A DNA stretch of 64,000 nt from Streptomyces sp. AP-93 (GTDB lineage: Bacteria; Actinomycetota; Actinomycetes; Streptomycetales; Streptomycetaceae), in contig NZ_JALGBX010000009.1 of assembly GCF_022808175.1 (NCBI RefSeq), positions 124,001 to 188,000 on the forward strand, read 5' to 3'. The notes beneath the pieces are model-generated. The model saw nothing but the letters and a program-made list of their open reading frames with translations, ran no database searches and had not been told where the DNA came from. Position 1 is the stretch's first letter. Each line of letters starts with the position of its first letter. Positions 19,715 to 28,876 of this stretch are shown in pieces. Both the position numbers and the translations under genes were made by a program.

Positions 19715-20472
19715 AAGGTCCAGCCCATCAGACAGACGGCGAGCGCCGTCACCGGGAGTGCGGCCGCGTACGCCCACTGCGTGCGGGTGGCCGTCACCTC
19801 GTCGATCACCGGCATCGAGCCGGCGTAACCGCGGCTGACCATCGCGAGGTAGACCCGCTCGCCGCGCTCGTAGGAGCGGATGAACAGGGCTCCGGCGGTC
19901 TTCGCGAGGACCCCCCAGTGCCGGATCCCGCGCGCCTCGAAGCCGCGGGAGCGCCGGGCGATGGACATCCGGCGCAGCTCGTCGTTGATGACGTCCCCGT
20001 ACCGGATCATGAAGGAGGCGATCTGGACGAGCAGCGGCGGCAGCTTGAGCCGCTGCAGGCCCAGCAGCAGGGCCCGCAGCTCGGTGGTGGAGGCCAGGAG
20101 CACGGACGCGGCCACGCCGAGGGTGCCCTTGGCCAGGACGTTCCAGGCGCCCCAGAGGCCGGAGACGCTGAGCGACATGCCGAGGACCTCCACCCGCTCG
20201 CCCTGGGCCACGAAGGGCATCAGGACGGCGAAGGCGACGAAGGGCACCTCGATCAGGAGCCGGCGCAGCAGGAAGCCGGCTGGGATCCGGGCCACGGCCG
20301 CGGCCGCCGCGATGAGCAGGGCGTACAGGCCGAAGGCCCACACCGCCTCGCGCGGTGTGGACGCGACGACGATCACGAAGCCGAAGGTCGCGGCGAGCTT
20401 GCAGTGCGGCGGCAGCTGGTGGACCGGGGAGTTCCCGGCCCGGTAGAGCTTGTGGGCGTGGCCCGCGCCCAT
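19711..20472 (-). CDS. cbiQ: Cobalt/nickel ECF transporter transmembrane subunit
   Basis: 253 residues with about five membrane segments. It has the two cytoplasmic Ala-Arg-Gly signatures that couple T-components to the ATPase (SIARRSRGFEARG, and MVSRGYAGSMP later). This is the T subunit of the importer. It starts with ATG at 20472, one base after the cbiMN stop, and overlaps cbiO by GTGA, so the three proteins are translationally linked. Confidence 0.93.
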   Translation of the reverse strand: MGAGHAHKLYRAGNSPVHQLPPHCKLAATFGFVIVVASTPREAVWAFGLYALLIAAAAAVARIPAGFLLRRLLIEVPFVAFAVLMPFVAQGERVEVLGMSLSVSGLWGAWNVLAKGTLGVAASVLLASTTELRALLLGLQRLKLPPLLVQIASFMIRYGDVINDELRRMSIARRSRGFEARGIRHWGVLAKTAGALFIRSYERGERVYLAMVSRGYAGSMPVIDEVTATRTQWAYAAALPVTALAVCLMGWTL

Positions 20473-20473
20473 G

Positions 20474-21529
20474 TCAGGCGGCCGGTACGGCCGTGGAGGC
20501 GGCGGTCAGGTCGGCGCTGCGGCGCCGGCGGACGGTCCAGAACACGCCGGTGCCGACGACGACGGTCGCGCCCACGCCGATGACTCCGGCGAGGCCGCCG
20601 GAGAGGCGGGCGTCGGAGACGTCCTTGACGCCGTAGTCGGCGAGCGGGGAGCCGGCGGCCGCGTGCTCGGTGACCTTCTGGTCGATGCCGTGGTCCGCGG
20701 CGACCTTCTCCAGTCCGTCGGGGCTGGCGGAGGCGTAGAAGGAGACGATGCCGGCCAGGGCCAGCGCGGCGACCAGGCCGGTGATCCAGACGGGCTTCGT
20801 GGAGCGGGCGGCGACGGGCGCGGCGGCCGGGGCGGCGGGGGCGTCGACCAGTTCGCCGCCGACGCGCAGCTTCAGCGGGGTGCTCAGGCCGCGGGCGCCG
20901 TGGACGAGGTCGGGGCGGACGGCGATCACGGCGCCGACGGTCGCGGCGGTGATGACGGCCTCGCCGATGCCGATGAGGACGTGGACTCCGACCATGGCGC
21001 CGAACACCTTGACCAGCGGGACGTCGGTGGTGCCGCCGAGGCCGAAGAGGAGGGTGAAGAAGGCGGCCGACGCGGGCACCGAGAGCATGGCTCCGGCGAA
21101 GGCGGCGACGGTGACCGAGCCGCGGCCGGCGGGCAGCAGCTTGACCGCCCCGCGGAAGACGGCGTAGGCGACGACCACGGTGACGGCGCCCATGGTGACG
21201 ACGTTGACGCCGAGGGCGGTCAGGCCGCCGTCGGCGAACAGGAGGCCCTGCATGAGCAGGACCACGGACACGCACAGCACGCCTGTGTAGGGCCCGACGA
21301 GGATCGCCGCGAGCGCACCTCCCAGAAGGTGGCCGCTTGTTCCGGCCGCGACGGGGAAGTTGAGCATCTGTACGGCGAAGATGAAGGCGGCGACGAGGCC
21401 GGCGAGGGGCGCGGTGCGCTCGTCGAGCTCCCGGCGGGCGCCGCGGAGGCTGACCGCCACGGCTCCGGCGGCGGCGACACCTGCGGCAATGGAGACGGGG
21501 GCATCGATGAAGCCGTCGGGCACATGCAT
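20474..21529 (-). CDS. cbiM: Cobalt/nickel ECF transporter substrate-binding membrane protein (CbiM-CbiN fusion)
   Basis: 351 residues. The N-terminus MHVPDGFID carries the metal site (Met1, His2 and later His residues such as GTSGHLLGG) that defines CbiM/NikM proteins. About seven membrane segments follow. The C-terminal ~110 residues (after KPVWITGLVAALALAGIVSF) hold two further membrane segments around an exterior loop, the layout of CbiN, so M and N are fused. The protein imports Co2+ or Ni2+. No cobalamin riboswitch box is visible upstream, while a Nur-like palindrome is; in S. coelicolor the Fur-family regulator Nur controls nikMNOQ. Nickel is therefore favoured (inference). Confidence 0.92.
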   Translation of the reverse strand: MHVPDGFIDAPVSIAAGVAAAGAVAVSLRGARRELDERTAPLAGLVAAFIFAVQMLNFPVAAGTSGHLLGGALAAILVGPYTGVLCVSVVLLMQGLLFADGGLTALGVNVVTMGAVTVVVAYAVFRGAVKLLPAGRGSVTVAAFAGAMLSVPASAAFFTLLFGLGGTTDVPLVKVFGAMVGVHVLIGIGEAVITAATVGAVIAVRPDLVHGARGLSTPLKLRVGGELVDAPAAPAAAPVAARSTKPVWITGLVAALALAGIVSFYASASPDGLEKVAADHGIDQKVTEHAAAGSPLADYGVKDVSDARLSGGLAGVIGVGATVVVGTGVFWTVRRRRSADLTAASTAVPAA

Positions 21530-21595
21530 GGTTCTGCTCCGCTTCCTGCGGTCCGGCGAACGGTCCGTTGACCTGACAAAATCTTTAACCGTTCA

Positions 21596-21626
21596 AGAAT
21601 AGGGCCTTCTTGCGAACGCTTGGCAA
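21596..21626 (-). promoter_or_regulatory. Candidate Nur box and promoter of the Ni/Co importer
   Basis: The palindrome at 21610-21626 reads TTGCGA-ACGCT-TGGCAA, i.e. two hexamers separated by five bases, matching the published Nur box (TTGCAA-N5-TTGCAA) at ten of twelve positions. On the minus strand TTGCCA can serve as the -35 element with TATTCT at 21601-21596 as -10 (19-base spacer). Nur bound there would cover the -35 region. Nickel-dependent repression is inferred. Confidence 0.5.
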
Positions 21627-21724
21627 GAGCGGACGCATCACAAATAGCTCCGCGCGGATTCGTGGGAATGTGCGAGGCTGGGGTCAATACGGACGCAAAT
21701 GTTCCGATTCGAGGAGTCTTGTCG

Positions 21725-22177
21725 ATGTCAGCCGCCGCCGAGAATCCATCCGCAGGTGCCACCGCCACCCGGGCCGCGACCGCCCCGGCCCCCCTCGTCG
21801 AGGCCCCCTTCCTCGAAGGCCCCTTCGTCGAAGAACGTGTGCGCGCCCGAGTGATCACCGACGACCCGCTCTACCGGGCCATCCCGGTCTCCCTGCGCTT
21901 CGTCCCCGCCGAGCCGCTGGCCGTACGGATCGTCTTCCCCGCCGACCTCTCCCCCGAGGGCACCGACAACGAGTGGGTCTTCCCCCGCGCCCTCCTGGAG
22001 GCCGGCCTCCAGGCCCCGACCGGGACCGGCGACGTACGCGTCTGGCCCTGCGGGCGCGTCCAGGCCGTCGTCGAATTCCACTCGCCGGAGGGCGTCGCGG
22101 TGGTCCAGTTCGACATCGCCGCGCTGCGCCGCTTCCTGCGCCGTACGTACGCGCCCTCGCCCGCGGCCACCCGTTAG
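21725..22177 (+). CDS. SsgA-like (SALP) sporulation/cell-division regulator
   Basis: 150 residues. After a ~35-residue variable leader comes the SsgA/SsgB-type domain: VRARVITDDPLYRAIPVSLRF, DPLAVRIVFPA-type strand (EPLAVRIVFPADLS), ENEWVFPRALL-like (DNEWVFPRALL) and VQFDIAALRRFLRRTY. SALPs guide peptidoglycan synthesis and autolysis and recruit FtsZ during sporulation; they occur only in morphologically complex actinomycetes. The ATG at 21725 has a GGAG ribosome site. It is divergent from the Ni/Co operon. In S. coelicolor ssgE lies close to pmt, so this may be its orthologue, but I cannot tell SALP subtypes apart with certainty. Confidence 0.88.
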   Translation: MSAAAENPSAGATATRAATAPAPLVEAPFLEGPFVEERVRARVITDDPLYRAIPVSLRFVPAEPLAVRIVFPADLSPEGTDNEWVFPRALLEAGLQAPTGTGDVRVWPCGRVQAVVEFHSPEGVAVVQFDIAALRRFLRRTYAPSPAATR

Positions 22178-22219
22178 GCCCAGCCGGGCCCGCCCGATCC
22201 GGGAGGCCCGGTCACGCGG

Positions 22220-22251
22220 AACGGCCCCGCACCGAGAGGTGCGGGGCCGTT
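22220..22251. terminator. Bidirectional terminator hairpin
   Basis: A perfect 14-bp stem (AACGGCCCCGCACC and its complement) with a four-base GAGA loop, lying between the convergent ssgA-like and MMPL genes. It can serve both. Confidence 0.85.
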
Positions 22252-22303
22252 CTGCGTGCGTTCTGCGTACGTTCTGCGTACGTACTGCGTGCCTACTGCC
22301 GGC
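22249..22303. repeat. 11-bp direct repeats, five units
   Basis: Consecutive units GTTCTGCGTGC, GTTCTGCGTAC (twice), GTACTGCGTGC and the degenerate CTACTGCCGGC, directly after the terminator and ending ten bases before the MMPL stop. The 11-bp period equals about one helical turn. Function unknown; slippage is the simplest origin. Confidence 0.8.
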
Positions 22304-22313
22304 GACCGAAGGG

Positions 22314-24521
22314 TCAGACGTTGGCCATCTCGCGGTCCTTGTCGGGACCGGAGCCGCCGTCGGACTCCCCGAGGTGCTTGCGCAGGCTCTCGCCCTCCAC
22401 GTCCACGTTCGGCAGGATCCGGTCGAGCCACTTCGGCAGCCACCAGGCCTTGTGGCCGAGCAGCGCGAGGACGGCCGGGACGATGGTCATGCGGACGACG
22501 AAGGCGTCGAAGACGACGGCGATGGCCAGGCCGAAGCCGATCATCTTCACCATCTGGTCGCTGGCGCCCATGAAGCCGGAGAACACCGCGATCATGATGA
22601 CGGCCGCGGCCACGACCACCCGGGCGCTGTACTGGAACCCGGTGACGACGGCCTGGCCCGGCCGCTCCCCGTGGACGTACGCCTCACGCATGCGGGTGAC
22701 CAGGAAGACCTCGTAGTCCATGGCCAGACCGAAGACCACGCCGACCATGAAGATCGGCATCATCGACATGATCGGGCCGGTCTGCTCCACCCCGAAGAGC
22801 GAGCCGAGCCAGCCCCACTGGAAGACCGCCACGACGGCGCCGAGGGCGGCGACCACCGAGAGCAGGAAGCCGAGGGCCGCCTTGAGCGGGACCAGGATCG
22901 AGCGGAAGACGAGCATCAGCAGCAGGAAGGCGAGGCCGACGACGAGTGCCAGGTAGGGCAGCAGCGCGTCGTTCATCTTCTGCGAGAAGTCGATGTTCAT
23001 CGCGGTCGCGCCGGTGACGAACACCTTGCCGCTGTCGCTGCCCTCGCGAATCTCGTGGACCAGGTCCTCGGTCTGCACGGAGGACGGCCGGTCCTTCGGG
23101 ATGACCGAGATGACGGCGGCGTCCTTGGCCTCGTTCTGGGTGGCCGGCATGACCGCGGCCACGCCGTCCAGGACCTTGATCCGCTCGACCGTCTGGTCGG
23201 CGAGCGCCTTGTCCCCGTCCACGACGACCATCAGGGGGCCGTTGAAGCCGGGACCGAAGCCCTCGGAGAGCATGTCGTACGCCTGGCGCTGCGTGGTGGA
23301 GACCGGCTGGGCGCCGTCGTCCGGCAGGCCCATCTCCAGCCTGCTCGCCGGGATCGCGATGATGCCGAGGCCGATCACGCCCGCGAGCAGCACCATGACG
23401 GGGCGGCGCAGGATGAAGCGGGCCCAGCGGGTACCGCCGTTGGGCTTGGGCTCGGCGCCTTCGGCGACCGGCTTGGCCTTGCCGAGGAAGCGGGACTTCG
23501 TACCGGCGGGCAGCACCTTCTTGCCGGCGAACCCGAGCAGGGCCGGGACCAGCGTCAGGGCGACGAGGACGGCGAGGACCACGGTGCCGGCGGCGGCGAA
23601 GCCCATCTTGCTGAGCATCGGGATGTTGACGACGGCCAGGCCCACGAGGGCGATGACCACGGTCAGACCGGCGAACACCACGGCGGAACCGGCGGTTCCG
23701 ACGGCGCGTCCGGCGGCCTCGTCGCGCTCACGGCCCTCGGCGAGCTCCGCGCGGTAGCGGGAGACGATGAAGAGGGCGTAGTCGATGCCGACGGCGAGGC
23801 CGATCATCATCGCGAGGGTGGAGGTGGTGGAGCCGAGGTCCAGCACGTTGGCCAGCGCGGTGATGGAGGAGATGCCGATGCCCACGCCGATCAGCGCGGT
23901 CAGCAGCGGCAGTCCCGCGGCGATGAGCGAGCCGAAGGTGATGACGAGGACGATCGCGGCGACCGCGATGCCGATGATCTCGCCGGAGCCCGTCTCGGGG
24001 GCGGCCTGCAGGGCGTCGCCGCCGATCTGGACGTTCAGGCCGTCGGCCTTGGCGGCCGTGGCGGACTCCGTGAGGGCCTCGCGGGTGGCGTCCGTCAGCT
24101 CCATGCCGCTGACCTTGTACTTGACGCTCACATAGGCGGTGGAGCCGTCCTGGCTGACGGCCTTGGCCTCGTACGGGCTGGTGACCGAGGAGATCTGGTC
24201 CTTGCCCGGACCGTCCTTCAGCTCGCTGACGATCTTCTCGACCTGGGGCTTGACGGCCTCGGAGTCGACCTTCTCGCCGGCCGGGGCCTTGATCACGATG
24301 CGGGCGGTGGCGCCGTCGGCGGCCATCCCCGGGAAGCGCTGGTCCAGCAGGTCGAAGGCCTTCTGGGCCTCCGTACCGGGTATGGAGAAGGAGCCTGAGG
24401 TGGGCGTGGACGCGGTTGCCGCGCCGAAGCCGGCGACGAACAGCAGCGCCACCCAGACGAGGGCGACGAATCGGCGGCGCCGGAAGGCGCCTCTGCCGAG
24501 GCGGTAAAGGAAGGTGGCCAC
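22314..24521 (-). CDS. MMPL/RND family transporter
   Basis: 735 residues. Two repeats of one membrane helix, a large outer loop and five further helices, typical of MMPL lipid or drug exporters driven by the proton gradient. Motifs include VGIDYALFIVSRYRAEL after helix 4 and FGLAMDYEVFLVTRMRE in the second half, with the conserved Asp-Tyr pairs. The start is GTG at 24521 (protein VATFLYRLGRGAF) after GGGAGA; the open frame further upstream is not preceded by a ribosome site. It lies 157 bp downstream of a tetR gene on the same strand, so it is probably that regulator's target. Cargo unknown. Confidence 0.92.
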   Translation of the reverse strand: MATFLYRLGRGAFRRRRFVALVWVALLFVAGFGAATASTPTSGSFSIPGTEAQKAFDLLDQRFPGMAADGATARIVIKAPAGEKVDSEAVKPQVEKIVSELKDGPGKDQISSVTSPYEAKAVSQDGSTAYVSVKYKVSGMELTDATREALTESATAAKADGLNVQIGGDALQAAPETGSGEIIGIAVAAIVLVITFGSLIAAGLPLLTALIGVGIGISSITALANVLDLGSTTSTLAMMIGLAVGIDYALFIVSRYRAELAEGRERDEAAGRAVGTAGSAVVFAGLTVVIALVGLAVVNIPMLSKMGFAAAGTVVLAVLVALTLVPALLGFAGKKVLPAGTKSRFLGKAKPVAEGAEPKPNGGTRWARFILRRPVMVLLAGVIGLGIIAIPASRLEMGLPDDGAQPVSTTQRQAYDMLSEGFGPGFNGPLMVVVDGDKALADQTVERIKVLDGVAAVMPATQNEAKDAAVISVIPKDRPSSVQTEDLVHEIREGSDSGKVFVTGATAMNIDFSQKMNDALLPYLALVVGLAFLLLMLVFRSILVPLKAALGFLLSVVAALGAVVAVFQWGWLGSLFGVEQTGPIMSMMPIFMVGVVFGLAMDYEVFLVTRMREAYVHGERPGQAVVTGFQYSARVVVAAAVIMIAVFSGFMGASDQMVKMIGFGLAIAVVFDAFVVRMTIVPAVLALLGHKAWWLPKWLDRILPNVDVEGESLRKHLGESDGGSGPDKDREMANV

Positions 24522-24678
24522 GTCGGTGGTTCTCCCGTTCGGGTCGTGGGATGGATCAGGGCATGGAATGCCGTTCCGACGACGAGAGCGGCGTGTCAGG
24601 AGAGGCAGGAATCGAGCGCGGGGACAGCGCGGGCGGCGGCTGCCGGGTGAGCAGCCGGGCATGCGTGCACGGGCAGGG

Positions 24679-25269
24679 TCAGACGCCGAGGGCGGGGAAG
24701 ACCACGGCGTCGATGAAATCACCGAGGAAGGTCCGGTCGACGGACCGGTCCTCGATGAGCGGGAGGGCGATGAACGCCCCGATGAGCATGTGCGGCACGA
24801 AGGCCAGGGCCGGACAGTCCGGGGCGATCTCACCCCGGTCCACGGCTCTCTGCAGCATCTGCTGCAGGCCGTTGATCTCCGGATCGACCAGCAGGTCCCG
24901 CAGCGCCTTGTGGAGCTCGGGGCTCTCGTGCACCGCGTGGGTCAGGCCCCGCATCAGCGCGGTGTCCTTCGCCATCTGGGCGTCGTCGGAGTTCTCGATC
25001 ATGACCCCGAAGTCCCCGCGGATGCTGCCCGTGTCGATCTCCCGCAGGGAGACCGGCTGGGTGCAGCGCAGGGCCTTCGCGACCAGCTCGGGCTTGCTCC
25101 CCCACTGGCGGTAGAGGGTGGCCTTGCTGGACTTCGTACGGGCGGCGACCGCGTCCATGGTCAGCGCCTCGTAGCCGACCTCACGCAGGAGGTCGAGGAC
25201 CGCTCCGTGGAGTTCGGCTTCCCGTTCGGGGGTGATCCGGGTGCGACGCGACATGACCTCTTCGACCAT
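24679..25269 (-). CDS. TetR family transcriptional repressor
   Basis: 196 residues. The N-terminal helix-turn-helix is TMDAVAARTKSSKATLYRQW; the ligand domain is of the TetR_C type with a short hydrophobic end. The start is ATG at 25269, chosen because GGAGGAG lies about eight bases ahead; longer versions lack a site and would run through the operator DNA. Two related palindromes lie 33-100 bp upstream, so autoregulation is likely, and the MMPL pump downstream is the probable target. The divergent tricorn gene shares the same control region. Confidence 0.92.
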   Translation of the reverse strand: MVEEVMSRRTRITPEREAELHGAVLDLLREVGYEALTMDAVAARTKSSKATLYRQWGSKPELVAKALRCTQPVSLREIDTGSIRGDFGVMIENSDDAQMAKDTALMRGLTHAVHESPELHKALRDLLVDPEINGLQQMLQRAVDRGEIAPDCPALAFVPHMLIGAFIALPLIEDRSVDRTFLGDFIDAVVFPALGV

Positions 25270-25301
25270 TTCGGCATCTCCTCCCGACCGTGCCCCACCG
25301 A

Positions 25302-25369
25302 ACGAAACCGTTTCGTACGGATCGACCATACCCCGCAGCCAAGCGAAACGAAACCGTTCCGTTTCGCTT
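25302..25369. promoter_or_regulatory. Two palindromic operators, probable TetR sites
   Basis: Site 1 (25302-25316) is ACGAAACCGTTTCGT, a perfect odd palindrome. Site 2 (25341-25369) is a 29-bp near-perfect palindrome with arms AAGCGAAACG and CGTTTCGCTT, and its core again reads ACGAAACCGTTCCGT. Both lie between tetR and the divergent tricorn gene. They are the most symmetric sequences in this gap and are inferred to bind the adjacent TetR protein. Confidence 0.7.
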
Positions 25370-25478
25370 GGGGAGTGGTGTCGGTCACGCCCCACCCGCC
25401 GGCCGCCGCCCCCTCGGGAAGCCCCATGGATCACCTGTACGAGTTGCCAGCCCCCCTCCGCGCGGAAAGCATTGGGGG

Positions 25479-28400
25479 GTGAGTCACGACGCGGCGTACC
25501 TCCGGTTCCCCCATCTCCACGACGATCTGCTGTGCTTCGCCACCGAGGACGACCTCTGGGTGGCGCCCCTGGTTCCTCCCGGAGAGCCCGCCGGCCGGGC
25601 CTGGCGGATCACCGTCGACCGGACCCGGGTGGGCCACCCCCGGTTCTCCCCCGACGGAAAGCACATCGCCTTCACCACCTGGCGCAGCCTCGATCCAGAG
25701 ATCCACCTCGCCCCCGTCGCGGGCGGCCCGGCGCGCCGCCTCAGCTACTGGGGCTCCACCGACACCCGGGTCTGCGGCTGGACCCCGCCCGACAAGGACG
25801 GCCGCAGCGACATCCTGGCCGTCTCCTCGCACGGCCAGCCCTTCTCCTACTTCGCCTGGGCGTACACCCTCCCCACCGACGGCAGCCCCGGCGGCCGGCT
25901 CCCCTGGGGGCCGGTCTCCGACATCCAGATGCACGCCGAGGAGGGGGGCGAGCGGCACACCCTGCTGCTGACCGGCAAGCCCCCGCACGAGCCCGCCGCG
26001 TGGAAGCGCTACCGCGGCGGCGCCACCGGCCGGCTGTGGCTGCACGGCGAGCGGCTGCTGGAGGGCATCGAGGGCCACCTGGACTCCCCGGTGTTCGTGG
26101 GCGGCCGGATCGCCTTCCTCTCCGACCACGAGGGCATCGGCAACCTCTACTCCTGCCTGCCCGACGGCACGGACCTGCGCCGGCACACCGACCACGAGGA
26201 GTTCTACGCCCGGCACGCCTCCAGCGACGGCTCCCGGATCGTCTACCAGTGCGCCGGCGACCTGTGGATCGTCGAGTCGCTCGCCCCGGGCGCCTCCCCG
26301 CGCAAGCTGGAGGTCCGCCTCGGCGGCCCCCGCGCGGGCCGCCGTACCTACCAGGTCCCGGCCGCCAGCCACGTCGACTCCCTCTCCGTCGACGCCACCG
26401 GGCGGGCCAGCGCCGTCGTCGTGCGCGGCAGCCTGTACTGGCTCACGCACCGCGACGGGCCCGCCCGCACCATCGCCGACACCCCGGGAGTACGGGTCCG
26501 GCTGCCCGAGATGCTCGGCAGCGGCGGGCAGGTGGCGTACGTGACCGACGCGGAGGGCGAGGACGCGATCGAGATCGCCTACCTCCCCCGCGCCTCGGGC
26601 GACCGCGAGCCGCGCCGGCTCGCCTCGGGCGCGCTGGGCCGCGTACTGGAACTGCTCTCCGATCCGGACGGGGAACGGCTCGCGATCGCCTCCAACGACG
26701 GCCGGCTGCTCCTCATCGACGCCACCGAGGAGTCCAACGGGGAGGCGAGCGAGCTGATCCGGTCCGAGAACGGGCCCGTCACCGACCTCGCCTTCTCCCC
26801 CGACGGCTGCTGGCTGACCTGGTCGCACCCGGGCATCGGCCGCTCGCTGCGCCAGATCAAGATGGCCCGGATCTCCGGGCCCGGCGCGCGCACGATCGTG
26901 GACGTCACCAACGGCCGCTTCGAGGACGAGAATCCGGTCTTCACCCGGGACGGGCGCTACCTCGCCTTCCTGTCGTGGCGCGGTTTCGACCCGGTCTACG
27001 ACGTGCACACCGGCGACCTGTCCTTCCCGCTGGGCTGCCGCCCGTACCTGGTGCCGCTGTCCTCGGCCACCCCCTCCCCCTTCGCCTTCTCCCCCGACGG
27101 CCGTCCCGCGGCGGGCGGCCTCGACCCGGTGGAGAGCGAATCCAGCGAAGGCGACGGTGCGGTGACCGTCGAGGTGGAAGGGCTGGAGAGCCGGGTCACC
27201 CCCTTCCCGGTGTCGGCCTCCAAGTACTCGGCCCTGTACCCGGTGCACGGCGGCGGGCTGGTGTGGCTGCGCTGGCCGATCTCGGGCGCGCTCGGCGAGA
27301 CCTTCGCGAACCCGGCCGACGTCAGCGGCAAGCCGACGCTGGAGTACTTCGACCTCACCAAGGCCCGCAAGACGGAGCTGGCCTCCGGGCTGGACTGGTT
27401 CGCGGTCAGCGGAGACGGCACCCGGCTCGTGGTCAACGAAGACGGCGACCTGCGCGCGGTCCCGGCGACCGAGTCGGGCGACAGCGACTCCACCGTCTAC
27501 CTGGACCTGCGGCGCATCCTGCACGAGGTGGACCCGGCGGCCGAGTGGCGCCAGGCCTACGAGGAGGCGGGGCGGCTCATCCGCGCCTACTTCTGGGAAC
27601 CGCAGATGTGCGGCATCGACTGGGACGGGGTGCTGCGCCAGTACCGCTCCCTGGTCGAACGGGTGGCCTCCCCCGACGAGTTCGCCGACCTGATGCGCGA
27701 GGTCCTCGGCGAGCTCGGCACCTCGCACGCGTACGTGTCCCCGGCCCGCCGCAACGAAGGCCCCCCGCACTACCAGCGGGCCATCGGCCTGCTCGGCGCC
27801 AACCTCTTCCCCCGCGACGGGTCCTGGGTCGTCGGCCGGATCCTGCCCGGCGAGTCCTCCGACTCCAAGGCCCGCTCTCCGCTCGCGGGCACCGGGATCC
27901 GCGAGGGCGCGGTCCTCACCCACGTGGACGGCCGTCCGGTGGACCCGGTCGCCGGGCCCCACCCGCTGCTGTCGGCGGCCGGCGGCACCACCGTGGAGCT
28001 CACCTTCGAGCCCGCCGAGGGACAGGGCCGCTCCCGCCGGGTGGCGGTCGTCCCGCTGATCGACGAACGGCCGCTGCGCTACCAGGACTGGGTGGCCAAA
28101 CGCCGGGCCGTGGTCCGGGAGATCAGCGACGGCAGGTGCGGCTACCTGCACATCCCCGACATGGGCGGCTCCGGCTGGGCGCAGTTCAACCGCGACCTGC
28201 GCGCCGAGATGTCCAAGCCGGCCCTGCTCGTGGACGTACGCGGCAACGCCGGCGGGCACATCAGCGAGCTGGTGGTCGAGAAGCTGACCCGCTCGATCCT
28301 CGGCTGGGACCTCACCCGCAACGCGCAGCCCGTCTCCTACGCCTCCAACGCGCCCCGGGGCCCGATCGTGGCCCTGGCCGACGAGGCGACCTCCTCCGAC

Positions 28401-28760
28401 GGGGACATGATCACGGCCGCCTTCAAGCTGCTGGGGCTCGGCCCGGTCGTCGGGCAGCGCACCTGGGGCGGGGTGGTCGGCATGACCGGCCGGCACACGC
28501 TGGGCGACGGCACGGTCATCACGGTGCCGATGAACGCGGCCTGGTTCCCCGAGTACGGCTGGTCCGTGGAGAACCAGGGCGTGGAGCCCGACCTGCCGAT
28601 CCTGCGCACCCCGCTCGACTGGGCGGAGGGGCGGCACGCGCAGCTCGACGACGCGGTGCACCTGGCACTGGAGCTGCTGGAACAGGACCCGGCGGCGGTG
28701 CCGCCCGGCTACACGGACGTACCGGACCGGCGCCGGCCGAAGCTTCCGCCGCGGGGGTGA
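25479..28760 (+). CDS. Tricorn protease homologue
   Basis: 1093 residues. Tricorn is a giant cytoplasmic serine protease that degrades proteasome-type peptides. Order seen: N-terminal six-blade propeller (TRVGHPRFSPDGKHIAFTTW, LSDHEGIGNLYSC), a second propeller (FSPDGCWLTWSHPG), a helical C1 domain, a PDZ domain around GAVLTHVDGRPVD, and a C-terminal S41-like catalytic domain. Catalytic residues visible are the His in LGTSHAYVSP, the nucleophilic Ser in EATSSDGDM and the motif VDVRGNAGGHISEL. The start is GTG at 25479 (VSHDAAYLRF); the ribosome site is weak. Length matches the archaeal and streptomycete enzymes. A 15-bp hairpin follows. Confidence 0.95.
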   Translation: MSHDAAYLRFPHLHDDLLCFATEDDLWVAPLVPPGEPAGRAWRITVDRTRVGHPRFSPDGKHIAFTTWRSLDPEIHLAPVAGGPARRLSYWGSTDTRVCGWTPPDKDGRSDILAVSSHGQPFSYFAWAYTLPTDGSPGGRLPWGPVSDIQMHAEEGGERHTLLLTGKPPHEPAAWKRYRGGATGRLWLHGERLLEGIEGHLDSPVFVGGRIAFLSDHEGIGNLYSCLPDGTDLRRHTDHEEFYARHASSDGSRIVYQCAGDLWIVESLAPGASPRKLEVRLGGPRAGRRTYQVPAASHVDSLSVDATGRASAVVVRGSLYWLTHRDGPARTIADTPGVRVRLPEMLGSGGQVAYVTDAEGEDAIEIAYLPRASGDREPRRLASGALGRVLELLSDPDGERLAIASNDGRLLLIDATEESNGEASELIRSENGPVTDLAFSPDGCWLTWSHPGIGRSLRQIKMARISGPGARTIVDVTNGRFEDENPVFTRDGRYLAFLSWRGFDPVYDVHTGDLSFPLGCRPYLVPLSSATPSPFAFSPDGRPAAGGLDPVESESSEGDGAVTVEVEGLESRVTPFPVSASKYSALYPVHGGGLVWLRWPISGALGETFANPADVSGKPTLEYFDLTKARKTELASGLDWFAVSGDGTRLVVNEDGDLRAVPATESGDSDSTVYLDLRRILHEVDPAAEWRQAYEEAGRLIRAYFWEPQMCGIDWDGVLRQYRSLVERVASPDEFADLMREVLGELGTSHAYVSPARRNEGPPHYQRAIGLLGANLFPRDGSWVVGRILPGESSDSKARSPLAGTGIREGAVLTHVDGRPVDPVAGPHPLLSAAGGTTVELTFEPAEGQGRSRRVAVVPLIDERPLRYQDWVAKRRAVVREISDGRCGYLHIPDMGGSGWAQFNRDLRAEMSKPALLVDVRGNAGGHISELVVEKLTRSILGWDLTRNAQPVSYASNAPRGPIVALADEATSSDGDMITAAFKLLGLGPVVGQRTWGGVVGMTGRHTLGDGTVITVPMNAAWFPEYGWSVENQGVEPDLPILRTPLDWAEGRHAQLDDAVHLALELLEQDPAAVPPGYTDVPDRRRPKLPPRG

Positions 28761-28800
28761 GCGGGCGGGGCGGGCTTGGCGGGCGACCGTAGGACATGCG

Positions 28801-28838
28801 TGAGGGGTGCGACCCTGGACGGCGGGTCGCACCCCTCA
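28801..28838. terminator. Terminator hairpin between tricorn and the small charged protein
   Basis: Perfect 15-bp stem (TGAGGGGTGCGACCC and its complement) with an eight-base loop, located between two convergent genes. Confidence 0.85.
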
Positions 28839-28876
28839 GCACGTGCTGTCAGGTACTGCTACTCGACTACTTGCCG

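Noticed and set aside
21530..21724. Possible cobalamin riboswitch ahead of cbiMN
   Set aside because: No B12-box sequence (GCCACTG type) is visible and the leader is too short; the Nur-like palindrome fits better.
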